From Marinactinospora thermotolerans DSM 45154 (GTDB taxonomy: Bacteria > Actinomycetota > Actinomycetes > Streptosporangiales > Streptosporangiaceae), in the NCBI RefSeq assembly GCF_900167435.1, contig NZ_FUWS01000004.1:248001-312000 (forward strand): a DNA stretch of 64,000 nucleotides, in the 5' to 3' direction. The notes beneath the pieces were generated by a model. It worked only from the letters and a program-made list of their open reading frames with translations. It was not told the DNA's origin and made no database searches. Position 1 is the first letter of the stretch. Every line of letters starts with the position of its first letter. Of the stretch, positions 42,516 through 50,563 are shown piece after piece. The translations under genes and the position numbers were made by a program.

Positions 42516-43690
42516 CCGGCCGCCGCCCCGCGGGCGCTGTGCCGCGGGCCGTAGGTGAGGCGGCGCAGCGCCGACTCCGCGGGACCGCGGATCCCGGCCC
42601 GGCGCAGCACGTCGGCGAGGACGACCGTCGCCGCCCAGACGCCGACGCCCATCGCGACCGCCGCCGTCCCGTTGACGCGCACCGCGAGGTCGAGCATGTA
42701 GGGGGCGAAGAGCACGATCCAGGCGACCGACTGGAGCAGGTAGGAGGTCATCGACCGCTCCCCGCACGCGGCGAGCGCGGTCGCCACCGGGCCGCGCCGC
42801 GCGCCCATCCGGGCCGCGACGAGGGCGATGAGGGCGGCGTAGCCGAACCCGCCCGCGTAGCCGGTGAGCATGAACACCCACCCGGTGGCCGTCGCCGTCC
42901 CGGGTCCGGCGGCCCACACACCGGCCGAGACGAGCGCGTAGGGCAGGCCGCCGACGACGCCGACGGGGATGCCGACGGCGGCCGTCCGCGCGAGCAGCGC
43001 GCGGTTCCGTTCCGGCGCGGTGAGGACGTCACGGCGTGCCGCCCAGACGCCCACGAGGAACGGGAACACCGACGTGATGAGCAGCAGCGGGGCCATGGCC
43101 GGCCAGGTCATCGCCCGGGTGGCGATGTCGGTCAGGGGGTGCGCCAGGACCTGGGTGGCGCCCTCGACGTCGGCCACCAGCAGGTTGTTGACCAGCGCGT
43201 AGACGCCCGTTCCGGCGACCGCCCATACGGCGCCCCAGACGAGGAGGCGGCGGTCGCTGCGGACCAGCATCCCGGCGAACAACAGCGCGATGAGGCCGTA
43301 GACGGCGAGGATGTCGCCGAAGAACAGCAGCAGGGTGTGCAGGATGCCGAACACGAAGAGCCAGCGCCCGCGGCGGCGGATCAGCGAGCGGGTGGCCGGC
43401 CAGGTGTCGCCCCGGGCCGTCCGGCGCGCGTACACGCTGGCGAGTCCGTAGCCGAAGAGGGCGGCGAACATCGGGTAGCCGCGGCCCTCGCCGAACGCGA
43501 GGACGACGACGGTGGTCACGGTGTCGGCCACGCCCGACGGGGCGGCGCCGCCGTGGGCGAGGGTGTGCAGGATGTGGGCGTGGACGACTGCGATGACCAA
43601 CAGCATGACGCCGCGGGCGAGGTCGGGGGCGAGGGATCGCTCGGCGGCGGTCACGGCGCCGGGCGGGGCCGCGACGGATGTGGGAGGCAT
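42494..43690 (-). CDS. DUF418 domain membrane protein
   Basis: A 398-residue polytopic protein with about 9-10 membrane helices. RSLAPDLARGVMLLVIAVVH at the N-terminus, FALFGYGLASVYARR-like segment (FGYGLASVYARRTARG), RRRGRWLFVFGILHTLLLFF, and the C-terminal DUF418 region with ACGERSMTSYLLQSVAWIVL. The family is uncharacterised, often linked with efflux or surface modification. ATG 43690 follows GGAAAGG. It is divergent from a tetR gene with three operator copies between them, so it is the probable target. Confidence 0.88.
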   Translation of the reverse strand: MPPTSVAAPPGAVTAAERSLAPDLARGVMLLVIAVVHAHILHTLAHGGAAPSGVADTVTTVVVLAFGEGRGYPMFAALFGYGLASVYARRTARGDTWPATRSLIRRRGRWLFVFGILHTLLLFFGDILAVYGLIALLFAGMLVRSDRRLLVWGAVWAVAGTGVYALVNNLLVADVEGATQVLAHPLTDIATRAMTWPAMAPLLLITSVFPFLVGVWAARRDVLTAPERNRALLARTAAVGIPVGVVGGLPYALVSAGVWAAGPGTATATGWVFMLTGYAGGFGYAALIALVAARMGARRGPVATALAACGERSMTSYLLQSVAWIVLFAPYMLDLAVRVNGTAAVAMGVGVWAATVVLADVLRRAGIRGPAESALRRLTYGPRHSARGAAAGQPAARR

Positions 43691-43734
43691 GCGGGGGTAC
43701 CTTTCCGGGGTCCGCGGGACGGCGGACGGGAATA

Positions 43735-43817
43735 AGAAACGCTTGCGTAGCTAAGATAGCACCATAAGAAACGGGCGCGTATCTCAAGATGGCATCATAA
43801 GAAACGGAAACGTATCC
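43735..43817. promoter_or_regulatory. Three tandem TetR operators
   Basis: AGAAACGCTTGCGTAGCT (43735-43752), AGAAACGGGCGCGTATCT (43767-43784) and AGAAACGGAAACGTATCC (43800-43817): an AGAAACG-N4-CGTATCT inverted repeat occurring three times at 32-33 bp, about three helical turns, between the divergent DUF418 and tetR genes. Confidence 0.85.
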
Positions 43818-43833
43818 TAAGGGTGGCGGACGA

Positions 43834-44451
43834 GTGAGTGACGACGGCAGGGAACGGCGGCCCGGTGCGACGCGGCGGCGCGGCGAGGAGCTGGTGCGCG
43901 CCATCCACGAGGCGGCGATCGAGGAGCTGCTGGCGGTCGGCGTCGACCGGATGACGATGGAGGGCATCGCCCGCCGGGCGGCCACGGCCAAGACCTCCCT
44001 CTACCGGCGCTGGTCCTCGACGGAGGAGATCCTCATCGACGCCTTCCTCCGGGTGTTCCCGCAGGAGGAGCCCTCGCCGTCGTCCGACGACCTGCGTGGC
44101 GACTTGGTGCGGGCGCTGCGGATGATGCGCGACTGGATGACCACCGTCGGGGCGCGCGCGGTCGCCGAGGTCGTCACCGCGCGCGACCGCAACCCCGGAC
44201 TCGTCGAGGCCGTGTACGCCCGGGTCTTCGGCAAGCGCGGCGGCGGGTTCACCCAGACCGTCCTGCGCCACTACGTGGCGCACGGGGCCATCGCCCCCGC
44301 GCGGCTCACCCCGGTCGTCCTCGACATCGGGGAAGCGCTGGTCGTCAAGTACCGCATGGACCACTCCGAGCTGCCCGACGACGCCTACATCGACGCCGTC
44401 GTGGACCATGCGATCCTGCCCGCGCTGGGCCCGCCGCCCGGGGGCGACTGA
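43834..44451 (+). CDS. TetR/AcrR family transcriptional regulator
   Basis: A 205-residue regulator, HTH near residues 20-65 (AIHEAAIEELLAVGVDRMTM, RRAATAKTSLYRRWSSTEEI), with a TetR_C_16-like ligand domain (EVVTARDRNPGLVEAVYARV). GTG at 43834 follows GGCGGACGA. The three tandem operators immediately upstream give it control of itself and of the divergent DUF418 membrane protein. The module sits inside a split Tn3 transposase gene, so it may have been inserted as a unit. Confidence 0.92.
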   Translation: MSDDGRERRPGATRRRGEELVRAIHEAAIEELLAVGVDRMTMEGIARRAATAKTSLYRRWSSTEEILIDAFLRVFPQEEPSPSSDDLRGDLVRALRMMRDWMTTVGARAVAEVVTARDRNPGLVEAVYARVFGKRGGGFTQTVLRHYVAHGAIAPARLTPVVLDIGEALVVKYRMDHSELPDDAYIDAVVDHAILPALGPPPGGD

Positions 44452-44452
44452 C

Positions 44453-44819
44453 CCGCCGCGCCGGGCGCGCCGGCGGCAGGCCGCGCAGCAGTAGCGGCGC
44501 ACCCGGCCGGGCTCGGGCGGGGGGCAGCGGGGCACCACAACCGGGGGGCTGGCAGCGCGGCGGCTCCGGCTCGGCCCCGGCGTCGTGGTCGGGGGTGGTG
44601 ATGGCGTCGGCCGGGGGCCGCAGGTGGCGGGCGCGCGCAGCGCCTCGGCGATGTGCTGGAGGGTCTGAGGGGCGGACGGCAACCGTTCGGCCACGCGGTG
44701 GCGGGCGGCCTCGGTGTGGGCGTCGGTCCACACCTGCTGTTCTCCAGGTGCGCGGCCAGGTCGGGCAGGCGCGCCACGAGCTGGTCGAGGTGGGCGCGCT
44801 GCCGACCACCCGTGGCCAC
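44453..44819 (-). pseudogene. Frameshifted small zinc-ribbon protein gene
   Basis: From GTG 44819: QRAHLDQLVARLPDLAAHLE, then in another frame VWTDAHTEAARHRVAERLPS, APQTLQHIAEALRAPA, then CGAPLPP, and finally in a further frame RVRRYCCAACRRRARR. Together these give a helical N-terminus and a four-Cys CxxCG...CxxxC zinc ribbon often found near mobile elements in actinomycetes. Two or more frameshifts make it inactive as it stands. Confidence 0.5.
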
Positions 44820-44873
44820 ACCGGGACGTCCCGCGTGGGCGGGTTCACCGAGGTACTCGCACGCGGTGCTCGC

Positions 44874-45474
44874 CGGCCGGGCGGCGCGTTCGCGGAGGGT
44901 CAGGGTGGGGCCGGCCTCCAGGGCCGCCACCAGGCGGGCGTTCTCCGCCTTGCGCACCTGGCTGACCAGGCGGGAGAGCACGGTCAGGCCGGACAGCAGG
45001 ATTCGGTGTTCGAGCAGGTAGAGCACGGCCCGGCCGAACAGGGCCCGGGGGCCTTCCTCGCCGGCCCAGACCCGGGCCGCGAGGTAGGCGCGCAGGTCCT
45101 CCTCCCCGGCGGAGAACTCGCGGTAGCCGAAGGTGTCGCGGATCTGCCAGGCGTGCTCGTAGGCGGTCTGGACCCGGGTGCGGTACTCCTCCAGGCGGCC
45201 CGGGTCGACGTCGAGCTGGTCGACGACGAAGGCCACGGCGCGTTCGGGCACGCGGGTGGGATGGTCGGCCTGGAAGGCGCCGAGCATGCGCACGGTGCCC
45301 CCGCTGCACGGCCCACCCCAGCCGGGTGGCGGGGGGTGGGCTTGCGGGAGGCCAGGGCCAGCGCATCGAGGTCAGGCGGAAGCACTGTTCCAGGTCGGCC
45401 GCCGACAGCTCGTCGGGGAAGCGGCCGTAGCGGGCGATCTGGTCTTCGGAGAGGTGTTCATGCGGCATGGCCAC
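44874..45474 (-). pseudogene. tnpA: 5' part of a Tn3-family transposase gene, frameshifted
   Basis: GTG 45474 (or ATG 45468) begins MPHEHLSEDQIARYGRFPDE and LSAADLEQCFRL (DUF4158). Small frameshifts follow (ALALASRKP and RLGWAVQ lie in different frames), then a long in-frame stretch: VRMLGAFQADHPTRVPERAV, AFVVDQLDVDPGRLEEYRTR, EEGPRALFGRAVLYLLEHRI. It stops matching at ALEAGPTLTLRERA near 44874. The next internal part lies at 41955-42223. Confidence 0.75.
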
Positions 45475-45680
45475 GAACGTAGGGGCCGCGAACAGGACAA
45501 ACCGGCCTCGTCACCGAACCGTCGCCCAGGTCACGGCTCTACCGCTAAATCCTGTGGCAATCCTCCTCGACCCCCATCGCGGGGGCGCGGGCCGGTCGAT
45601 GGAGGCCAGGGCGGAACGGGGCCGCAGACCGCTGTGCCGGCAGACGACCGCTGCCCCTGACGCCCGCTCCGGCCGTAAGC

Positions 45681-46367
45681 TCACTCCCGGTCCTCCAGCA
45701 GTCCCGCGTCGTGGACCAGCAGCGCGATCTGGACGCGGTTGTTGAGCCCCAGCCTGGTCAGGACGGCGGAGACGTGCGTCTTGACCGTGGAGACGCTGAA
45801 GTGCAGTTCCGCCGCGATCTCGGCGTTGGAGCGCCCCCGGCCCACCTCGACCGCGACCGCCCGTTCACGCTCCCCGAGCAGGGACAGGCGGTCCAGGGCG
45901 CGGGAGCGGCGCCGGTCCGTGTCCGATTCGGCGACGCGGGCGATGAGGCGACGGGTCACGGCCGGGGACAGCACGGGGTTGTTGCGGGCCACTTGGCGCA
46001 CGGCGGCCACGATCTCGGCCGGAGGGGTGTCCTTGAGCAGGAACCCGGCCGCGCCGGCCCGCAGCGCGCGCAGGACGTGGGCGTCGGCGTCGAAGGTGGT
46101 CAACACGATGACCTCGGGAGCGTGGGGACGGCCGCGCAGCGCCTCGGTCGCGGCCAGCCCGTCCATCCGGGGCATGCGGATGTCCATCAGCACGACAGCG
46201 GGGGAGTGCCGGTCGACCAGCGGTACCACGTCGGTGCCGTCGCCGGCCTCGGCGACGACGCGGATGTCGGGCGCGCCGCCCAGCATCATGGTCAGTCCCG
46301 CGCGCACCAGCGGGTCGTCGTCGACGATGAGCACGTCGATGGGCGTCGGAGGCGGTTCGCCGGTCAT
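45681..46367 (-). CDS. NarL/FixJ-type response regulator
   Basis: A 228-residue response regulator: IDVLIVDDDPLVRAGLTMML (acidic pocket), AVVLMDIRMPRMDGLAATEA (phospho-Asp), VIVLTTFDADAHVLRALRAG (Thr) and GFLLKDTPPAEIVAAVRQVA (Lys), then a GerE HTH (LLGERERAVAVEVGRGRSNA, STVKTHVSAVLTRLGLNNRV). ATG 46367 overlaps the kinase stop by four bases (ATGA). Targets unknown; a small membrane protein and an MFS transporter lie just beyond the kinase. Confidence 0.95.
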   Translation of the reverse strand: MTGEPPPTPIDVLIVDDDPLVRAGLTMMLGGAPDIRVVAEAGDGTDVVPLVDRHSPAVVLMDIRMPRMDGLAATEALRGRPHAPEVIVLTTFDADAHVLRALRAGAAGFLLKDTPPAEIVAAVRQVARNNPVLSPAVTRRLIARVAESDTDRRRSRALDRLSLLGERERAVAVEVGRGRSNAEIAAELHFSVSTVKTHVSAVLTRLGLNNRVQIALLVHDAGLLEDRE

Positions 46368-47530
46368 GACGGCCAGGGTAGCCGGGCGGTGATCTTCCAT
46401 CCCCCCTGCGCGGTGGGGCCGTGGGACAGGTCGCCTCCGGCCAGGCGGACCCGTTCGGCCAGTCCGATCAGCCCTTGTCCCCGCCCGTCGCCGGGGTCCG
46501 GGACGGTGGCGGGCGCGGTGTTGACCACCTCGACGGTGAGACCGGTCCGCGGCGTGCCCGCCACGCCCACCTCCACCCGGCTCCCGGGGGCGTGCTTGCG
46601 GGCGTTGGTCAGCGCCTCCTGCACGATCCGGTAGGCGGTGCGGCCCAGCCGTTCGGGGACCTCCCTCGGCGGTCGCCCGCGCAGCCCGACCTCCATGCCG
46701 GCGCGCCGTGACTCCTCCACCAGCTCCTCGATGCTCTCGGCGGTGGGTTGGGGCAGGCCCCCGACCGGCGCGCGTAGCACCCCGATCACCTCGCGCAGGT
46801 CCTGCAACGCCTGGTGGGCGTTCTCCCGGATGACCCCGGCGGCGCGGGAGATGTCCTCGGCCGGGGCGTCGGGCCGGTATTCCAGGGCTCCGGCGTGCAC
46901 GCTGAGCAGGGACAGGCGGTGGCCGAGCACGTCGTGGATCTCGCGGGCGATCTCGTCGCGGGCCCGGCGCTGGGCGCGTTCCGCGCGCAGCCACGCCTCG
47001 GCCTCGGCGCGTTCGGCGCGTTCGCGCAGTGACAGCACCAGCCGGCGTCGATGGTGGACGGCCAGCCCCCAGGCGAAGGCCGCGCCCTGCAGCGCGGCTC
47101 CGAAGCACAGCAGGAGGAACGGGGGTTGGCCGGGTTCGGGGCGCACCACGACGTAGACGACCGCGGCCAGCAGGCTCAACCCGAAGACGAGAAGGCTGGT
47201 GCGCGGCGGACGGTGGACGGCCACGGCGAACAGGCCGACCAGCATCACGCCGGCCACCGTCTCGGAGTAGGACGACAGCACCACCAGGATCACGGGGACC
47301 CCGACCGGGTGGCGACGTCGCAGCCACACCAGCGCGCAGCCCACCACCCCGGTGAGCTGGTCGAGGTTGAACAGCCACCCCGGCACGACCGTGGGCACGT
47401 CCTCCTGGTCCAGCCGTATCGCGGACATGACCAGCCCCCACAGCAGGGCGAAGAGGAACAGGCAGGTGTCCACCCACCACTCTCGCGGGCCGCGGCGCCT
47501 CAGCGCGGCCCCAGGCGCGGAACCGTCCAT
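46364..47530 (-). CDS. Two-component sensor histidine kinase (HisKA_3 type)
   Basis: A 388-residue kinase with four to six N-terminal membrane helices (CLFLFALLWGLVMSAIRL, SLLVFGLSLLAAVVYVVV, FLLLCFGAALQGAAFAWGLA). The phosphorylation segment is DEIAREIHDVLGHRLSLLSV with the conserved His, and the ATPase domain contains IVQEALTNARKHAPGSRVEV and GDGRGQGLIGLAERVRLAGG. It forms a coupled pair with the downstream response regulator. ATG 47530. Confidence 0.95.
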   Translation of the reverse strand: MDGSAPGAALRRRGPREWWVDTCLFLFALLWGLVMSAIRLDQEDVPTVVPGWLFNLDQLTGVVGCALVWLRRRHPVGVPVILVVLSSYSETVAGVMLVGLFAVAVHRPPRTSLLVFGLSLLAAVVYVVVRPEPGQPPFLLLCFGAALQGAAFAWGLAVHHRRRLVLSLRERAERAEAEAWLRAERAQRRARDEIAREIHDVLGHRLSLLSVHAGALEYRPDAPAEDISRAAGVIRENAHQALQDLREVIGVLRAPVGGLPQPTAESIEELVEESRRAGMEVGLRGRPPREVPERLGRTAYRIVQEALTNARKHAPGSRVEVGVAGTPRTGLTVEVVNTAPATVPDPGDGRGQGLIGLAERVRLAGGDLSHGPTAQGGWKITARLPWPS

Positions 47531-47707
47531 GTCCCGAAGCTATCCGCGTCCCCCGCCGGTGGAGGGCCGATGGGCGCGGGTCCGGTACCGAAGTCGGCGC
47601 GCCCGGTACTTCCGTCACGATGCGGGCGGCGGGACGGACACCATCCTCCTGTCGGGGGAGCCTGACGACCGATCCGTTCCCCCGAGGGCGTCGCCTACCG
47701 TCGCAGC

Positions 47708-47932
47708 ATGCGCAAAGTCATCGAGGCCGCGGGGTTCGTCCTTGTTCTCATGGGGATCAGCGGGACGATCGACCACCTCGCCGTCCAGCCGTTCCTCGGC
47801 TTCCTCAACGTGTTCAACCGTCTCGTCGTCCCTCGCGTGGAGGTGCTCGCCGACCACGCGCTCTACGCCAACCTGGGCCTGGCCCTGCTGGGGGCGGTGG
47901 TGATGGTGCTGGGCGGACGGGCGGGGCGTTGA
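47708..47932 (+). CDS. Small membrane protein of unknown function
   Basis: A 74-residue protein with two hydrophobic helices (AAGFVLVLMGISGTIDHLAV and YANLGLALLGAVVMVLGGRA) separated by a loop (LNVFNRLVVPRVEVLADHAL). It is divergent from the two-component operon, 177 bases away. No clear ribosome site before ATG 47708. Small membrane proteins beside two-component systems may be targets or accessory sensors. Confidence 0.7.
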   Translation: MRKVIEAAGFVLVLMGISGTIDHLAVQPFLGFLNVFNRLVVPRVEVLADHALYANLGLALLGAVVMVLGGRAGR

Positions 47933-48080
47933 GGGGTCGCGGGCGGACGTGTCGGGCTCTGGCCGCCGGCGGCCGGCCGCCCTTTCCGGGGGCGGCCGGG
48001 ACGCGGGAGGCGACGGCCGTGTCGGCGAGCCCGCGCGTCCCCGTCGCCCCGATCGCCGGCCACGGCCGGAATCCGGCTGT

Positions 48081-49298
48081 TCAGCCCGCGCGGCGTGGGC
48101 GCCGTCCGGCCAGGGCCACCACCGCGATTCCGCACACGCCGGCCACGGCGACCACCATGTGCGAGGGCAGCAGTTCCGCCAGGGCGCCCGCCGCCGCGTA
48201 GCCCAGTCCCTGGGCCACCATGGTGGTGGCCGAGAACAGGGTCAGCACGGCGCCCCGCGCCTCATCGGGGGTGGCGTCCAGGACGAGCCGGTCCAGACCG
48301 AGGGTGTAGGCGAAGCCCAGCCCGCACGGTAGAAGCAGCAGCACCGTGGCCGTGGTGCCCGGCGCGAACAGGAAGAGCGGCATCGTCGCGAACACGCCGA
48401 AGGCCATCGGCACGGCAAGACGCGCCCGGGTCCGGGCCGACAGCAGGGAGCCCGCCGTGAGCTCGCCGACGATCATCCCCACCGGTAGGGCCGCCAGCAG
48501 CATCCCCGCCTGGGCCGGACCGCCGCCGGAGGCGTCGGTGAGGGGCACCGCCAAGGCCTCCGGTGTGACCGCCAGGGCGGGCGGCAGGCATGACAGCGCG
48601 AGCAGGCGGCGCAACTCGGGGGAGCGCAGCACCCGGGCGCCGCCCGCCAGCGATTCGCGTGTGAGCGAGCGTCCCGCTCCGCTCCCGCGGGCGGGCCGGT
48701 GCCGGACGCCGGTCCACATCAGCAGCGCCGACACCGCGAGCGCCCCGCCCCCGATGAGCAGGGCCGTGGCCGGGCCGACGAGGGCCAGGAGGGCGCCCCC
48801 GAAGGCGAAGCCCGCGATCTGGGCGGTCTGGCCGGCCATGCGCAACAGGGAGCGGCCCAGGGGATAACCGTCACCGGGCAGCACGTCGGGCAGCATCGCG
48901 GCGCGGGTTCCCTGGTACAGGGGCGCGATGGTCCCGCTGAGCAGCAGCAACAGCAGCAAGATCGGGATGGGCAGACCGGGGATCGCCATGGCCGCCAACG
49001 TGGCCGATTGGACCAGCGCGGTGACGGCGAGGAGGGGTCGGGCCGGAAGGCGGTCGGTGATCGACGAGAACAGCGCCGCGCCGAACAGGTGGGGCAGGAA
49101 CCCCAGGGCGAAGACGAGCGCGGACAGCAGGGGCGAGCCGGTCCGCCCGTAGACCAGCACCGACAGGGTGAGCTGTGCTGCGACCTGGCCGAGCACGGCG
49201 AGGATCTCGGCGGCGAAGACGGCCCGGAACTCGCCGACGGCGAGCACGCTCCGGTAGGAGGCGGGTGGTGGGGTGGGGGTGGACGGGGGAGCGTTCAT
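48081..49298 (-). CDS. MFS transporter
   Basis: A 405-residue major facilitator with about twelve membrane helices. The loop 2-3 region reads FLPHLFGAALFSSITDRLPA with the D-R-x-P motif, and typical 'drug-efflux' helices follow (LLLLLLLSGTIAPLYQGTRA, AAMLPDVLPGDGYPLGRSLL). ATG 49298 (start chosen at the conventional MFS N-terminus). It is divergent from an ArsR-type regulator with a GATTCG inverted repeat between them, so that regulator probably controls it. Substrate unknown; drug or metabolite export likely. Confidence 0.92.
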   Translation of the reverse strand: MNAPPSTPTPPPASYRSVLAVGEFRAVFAAEILAVLGQVAAQLTLSVLVYGRTGSPLLSALVFALGFLPHLFGAALFSSITDRLPARPLLAVTALVQSATLAAMAIPGLPIPILLLLLLLSGTIAPLYQGTRAAMLPDVLPGDGYPLGRSLLRMAGQTAQIAGFAFGGALLALVGPATALLIGGGALAVSALLMWTGVRHRPARGSGAGRSLTRESLAGGARVLRSPELRRLLALSCLPPALAVTPEALAVPLTDASGGGPAQAGMLLAALPVGMIVGELTAGSLLSARTRARLAVPMAFGVFATMPLFLFAPGTTATVLLLLPCGLGFAYTLGLDRLVLDATPDEARGAVLTLFSATTMVAQGLGYAAAGALAELLPSHMVVAVAGVCGIAVVALAGRRPRRAG

Positions 49299-49337
49299 GC
49301 CGCCGAGCGTGACTGGAACATCCCGAATCCCACCATT

Positions 49338-49357
49338 GATTCGCTTATGCTCGAATC
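49338..49357. promoter_or_regulatory. Operator between MFS and ArsR-type genes
   Basis: GATTCG (49338-49343) and CGAATC (49352-49357) around an 8-base spacer, 37 bases before the regulator start and 40 before the MFS start on the other strand. Confidence 0.6.
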
Positions 49358-49393
49358 GTCCGACACGCCGGACCGTCCAGAGATGGGAGAGCA

Positions 49394-50401
49394 GTGGCCG
49401 GCCGCTTCCTTCCCGGCACCGAGGACCTGATGCGGATCCGTTTCGCGGTCTCCCCGTTGTGGGAGACGCTGGCCGCCGTCCACACGCTCGGCACGCCACA
49501 GCGGCGCTCCTACCATCTTCCCTGGGCCCGGGCCGTCGAGGCCCACGCCGGATCCGACCTCGCCCCGTTGCGACTGCTGCTGCCCCGGCCCGGTTTCGTC
49601 CCCGACTTCCTGACCCCCGTGCCCGAAGAGCCCGTCGCCGACATCGCCGACGAGATCGCCCGAGTGCGCGCCACCCCGCCGGAGCAGGTCGACAAGGAGC
49701 TGCGCGCCTGCCTGCTGGATCCGCGGCGCGGACTGGCCGCGCGGGTCAGCGGTCCACTGCTGGCCGATCCCGCGGCGACCCGCGACCGGCTCGCCGACCT
49801 GTTGGCCGCCTGCTGGCAGCGGCTGGTCCGGCCCTGGTGGGGGCGGGTCCGGTCGCTGCTGGAAGACGACATCGTGGTGCGATCCCGGGCGCTGGCCGAA
49901 GGGGGGCTGGACCGGCTCTTCGCCGACCTGCATCCAGACGTCCGGCGCGAGGGGGAGGCGCTGCTGGTGGAGGGGCCCGAGCACACCGAGCGGATCCTCG
50001 CCGGAGAGGGGCTGGTGCTGATGCCCAGCGCCTTCCTATGGCCCGAGCTCACCCCCATCATGGCGCCGCCCTGGCAGCCGGCATTGGCCTATCCCGCGCG
50101 CGGGGTGGGACGGCTGTGGGGGGAGGAGGCCGACCCGCCGCCGGGGACGTTGGCCCGGCTCATCGGCCGCTCCCGGGCCCGGCTGCTGACGGCGCTGGAT
50201 GAGCCCGCCACGACGACGGCGCTGGCCCACGCCCACGGGCTCAGCCCCGCGGCGGTGTCGGGACATCTGACCGCGTTGCGCGACGCCGGACTGCTGGAGA
50301 CCCGGCGCGTGGGGCGCCGCGTGTTCTACGCGCGCACCCCCTTGGGCCAGGCCCTGCTGAACGGCGGCTCCGCCGGTGGCGATACCGGCGTTCGCCCCTG
50401 A
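49394..50401 (+). CDS. ArsR-type regulator with N-terminal DUF5937-like domain
   Basis: A 335-residue protein. Residues 1-230 match the actinomycete DUF5937 extension (RFAVSPLWETLAAVHTL at the start, VRPWWGRVRSLLEDDIVVRS in the middle, GLVLMPSAFLWPELTPIMAP near its end); residues 250-320 are an ArsR winged helix (TTTALAHAHGLSPAAVSGHL, RDAGLLETRRVGRRVFYART). No Cys metal site is obvious, so it is not a classical metal sensor. GTG 49394 follows GGGAGAG. Probable repressor of the divergent MFS gene. Confidence 0.85.
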   Translation: MAGRFLPGTEDLMRIRFAVSPLWETLAAVHTLGTPQRRSYHLPWARAVEAHAGSDLAPLRLLLPRPGFVPDFLTPVPEEPVADIADEIARVRATPPEQVDKELRACLLDPRRGLAARVSGPLLADPAATRDRLADLLAACWQRLVRPWWGRVRSLLEDDIVVRSRALAEGGLDRLFADLHPDVRREGEALLVEGPEHTERILAGEGLVLMPSAFLWPELTPIMAPPWQPALAYPARGVGRLWGEEADPPPGTLARLIGRSRARLLTALDEPATTTALAHAHGLSPAAVSGHLTALRDAGLLETRRVGRRVFYARTPLGQALLNGGSAGGDTGVRP

Positions 50402-50454
50402 AGGCGCCTGTCGCGGCGCCGAGGCCCCCTGGCGGCCGGGTCGGACCGCGCTCC

Positions 50455-50483
50455 TTGACCTCGACCTAAGTTGAGGTCTTATC
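50455..50483 (+). promoter_or_regulatory. MerR/SoxR-type promoter of the ABC exporter gene
   Basis: TTGACC (50455-50460) begins an imperfect palindrome GACCTC...GAGGTC (50457-50478), directly followed by a TCTTAT/CTTATC -10 region. The overlap of a dyad with a -35/-10 spacer is typical of MerR-family activated promoters; the sequence resembles SoxR boxes (CCTCAA...TTGAGG). No merR gene is adjacent. Confidence 0.6.
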
Positions 50484-50563
50484 GTCCTCGCGTACCGCCG
50501 GCCACCGGGGCCGGCGGTGGCGCCGCCACGGCGCCGCCGACACGGGGAAGTCCGGTGAGACCG

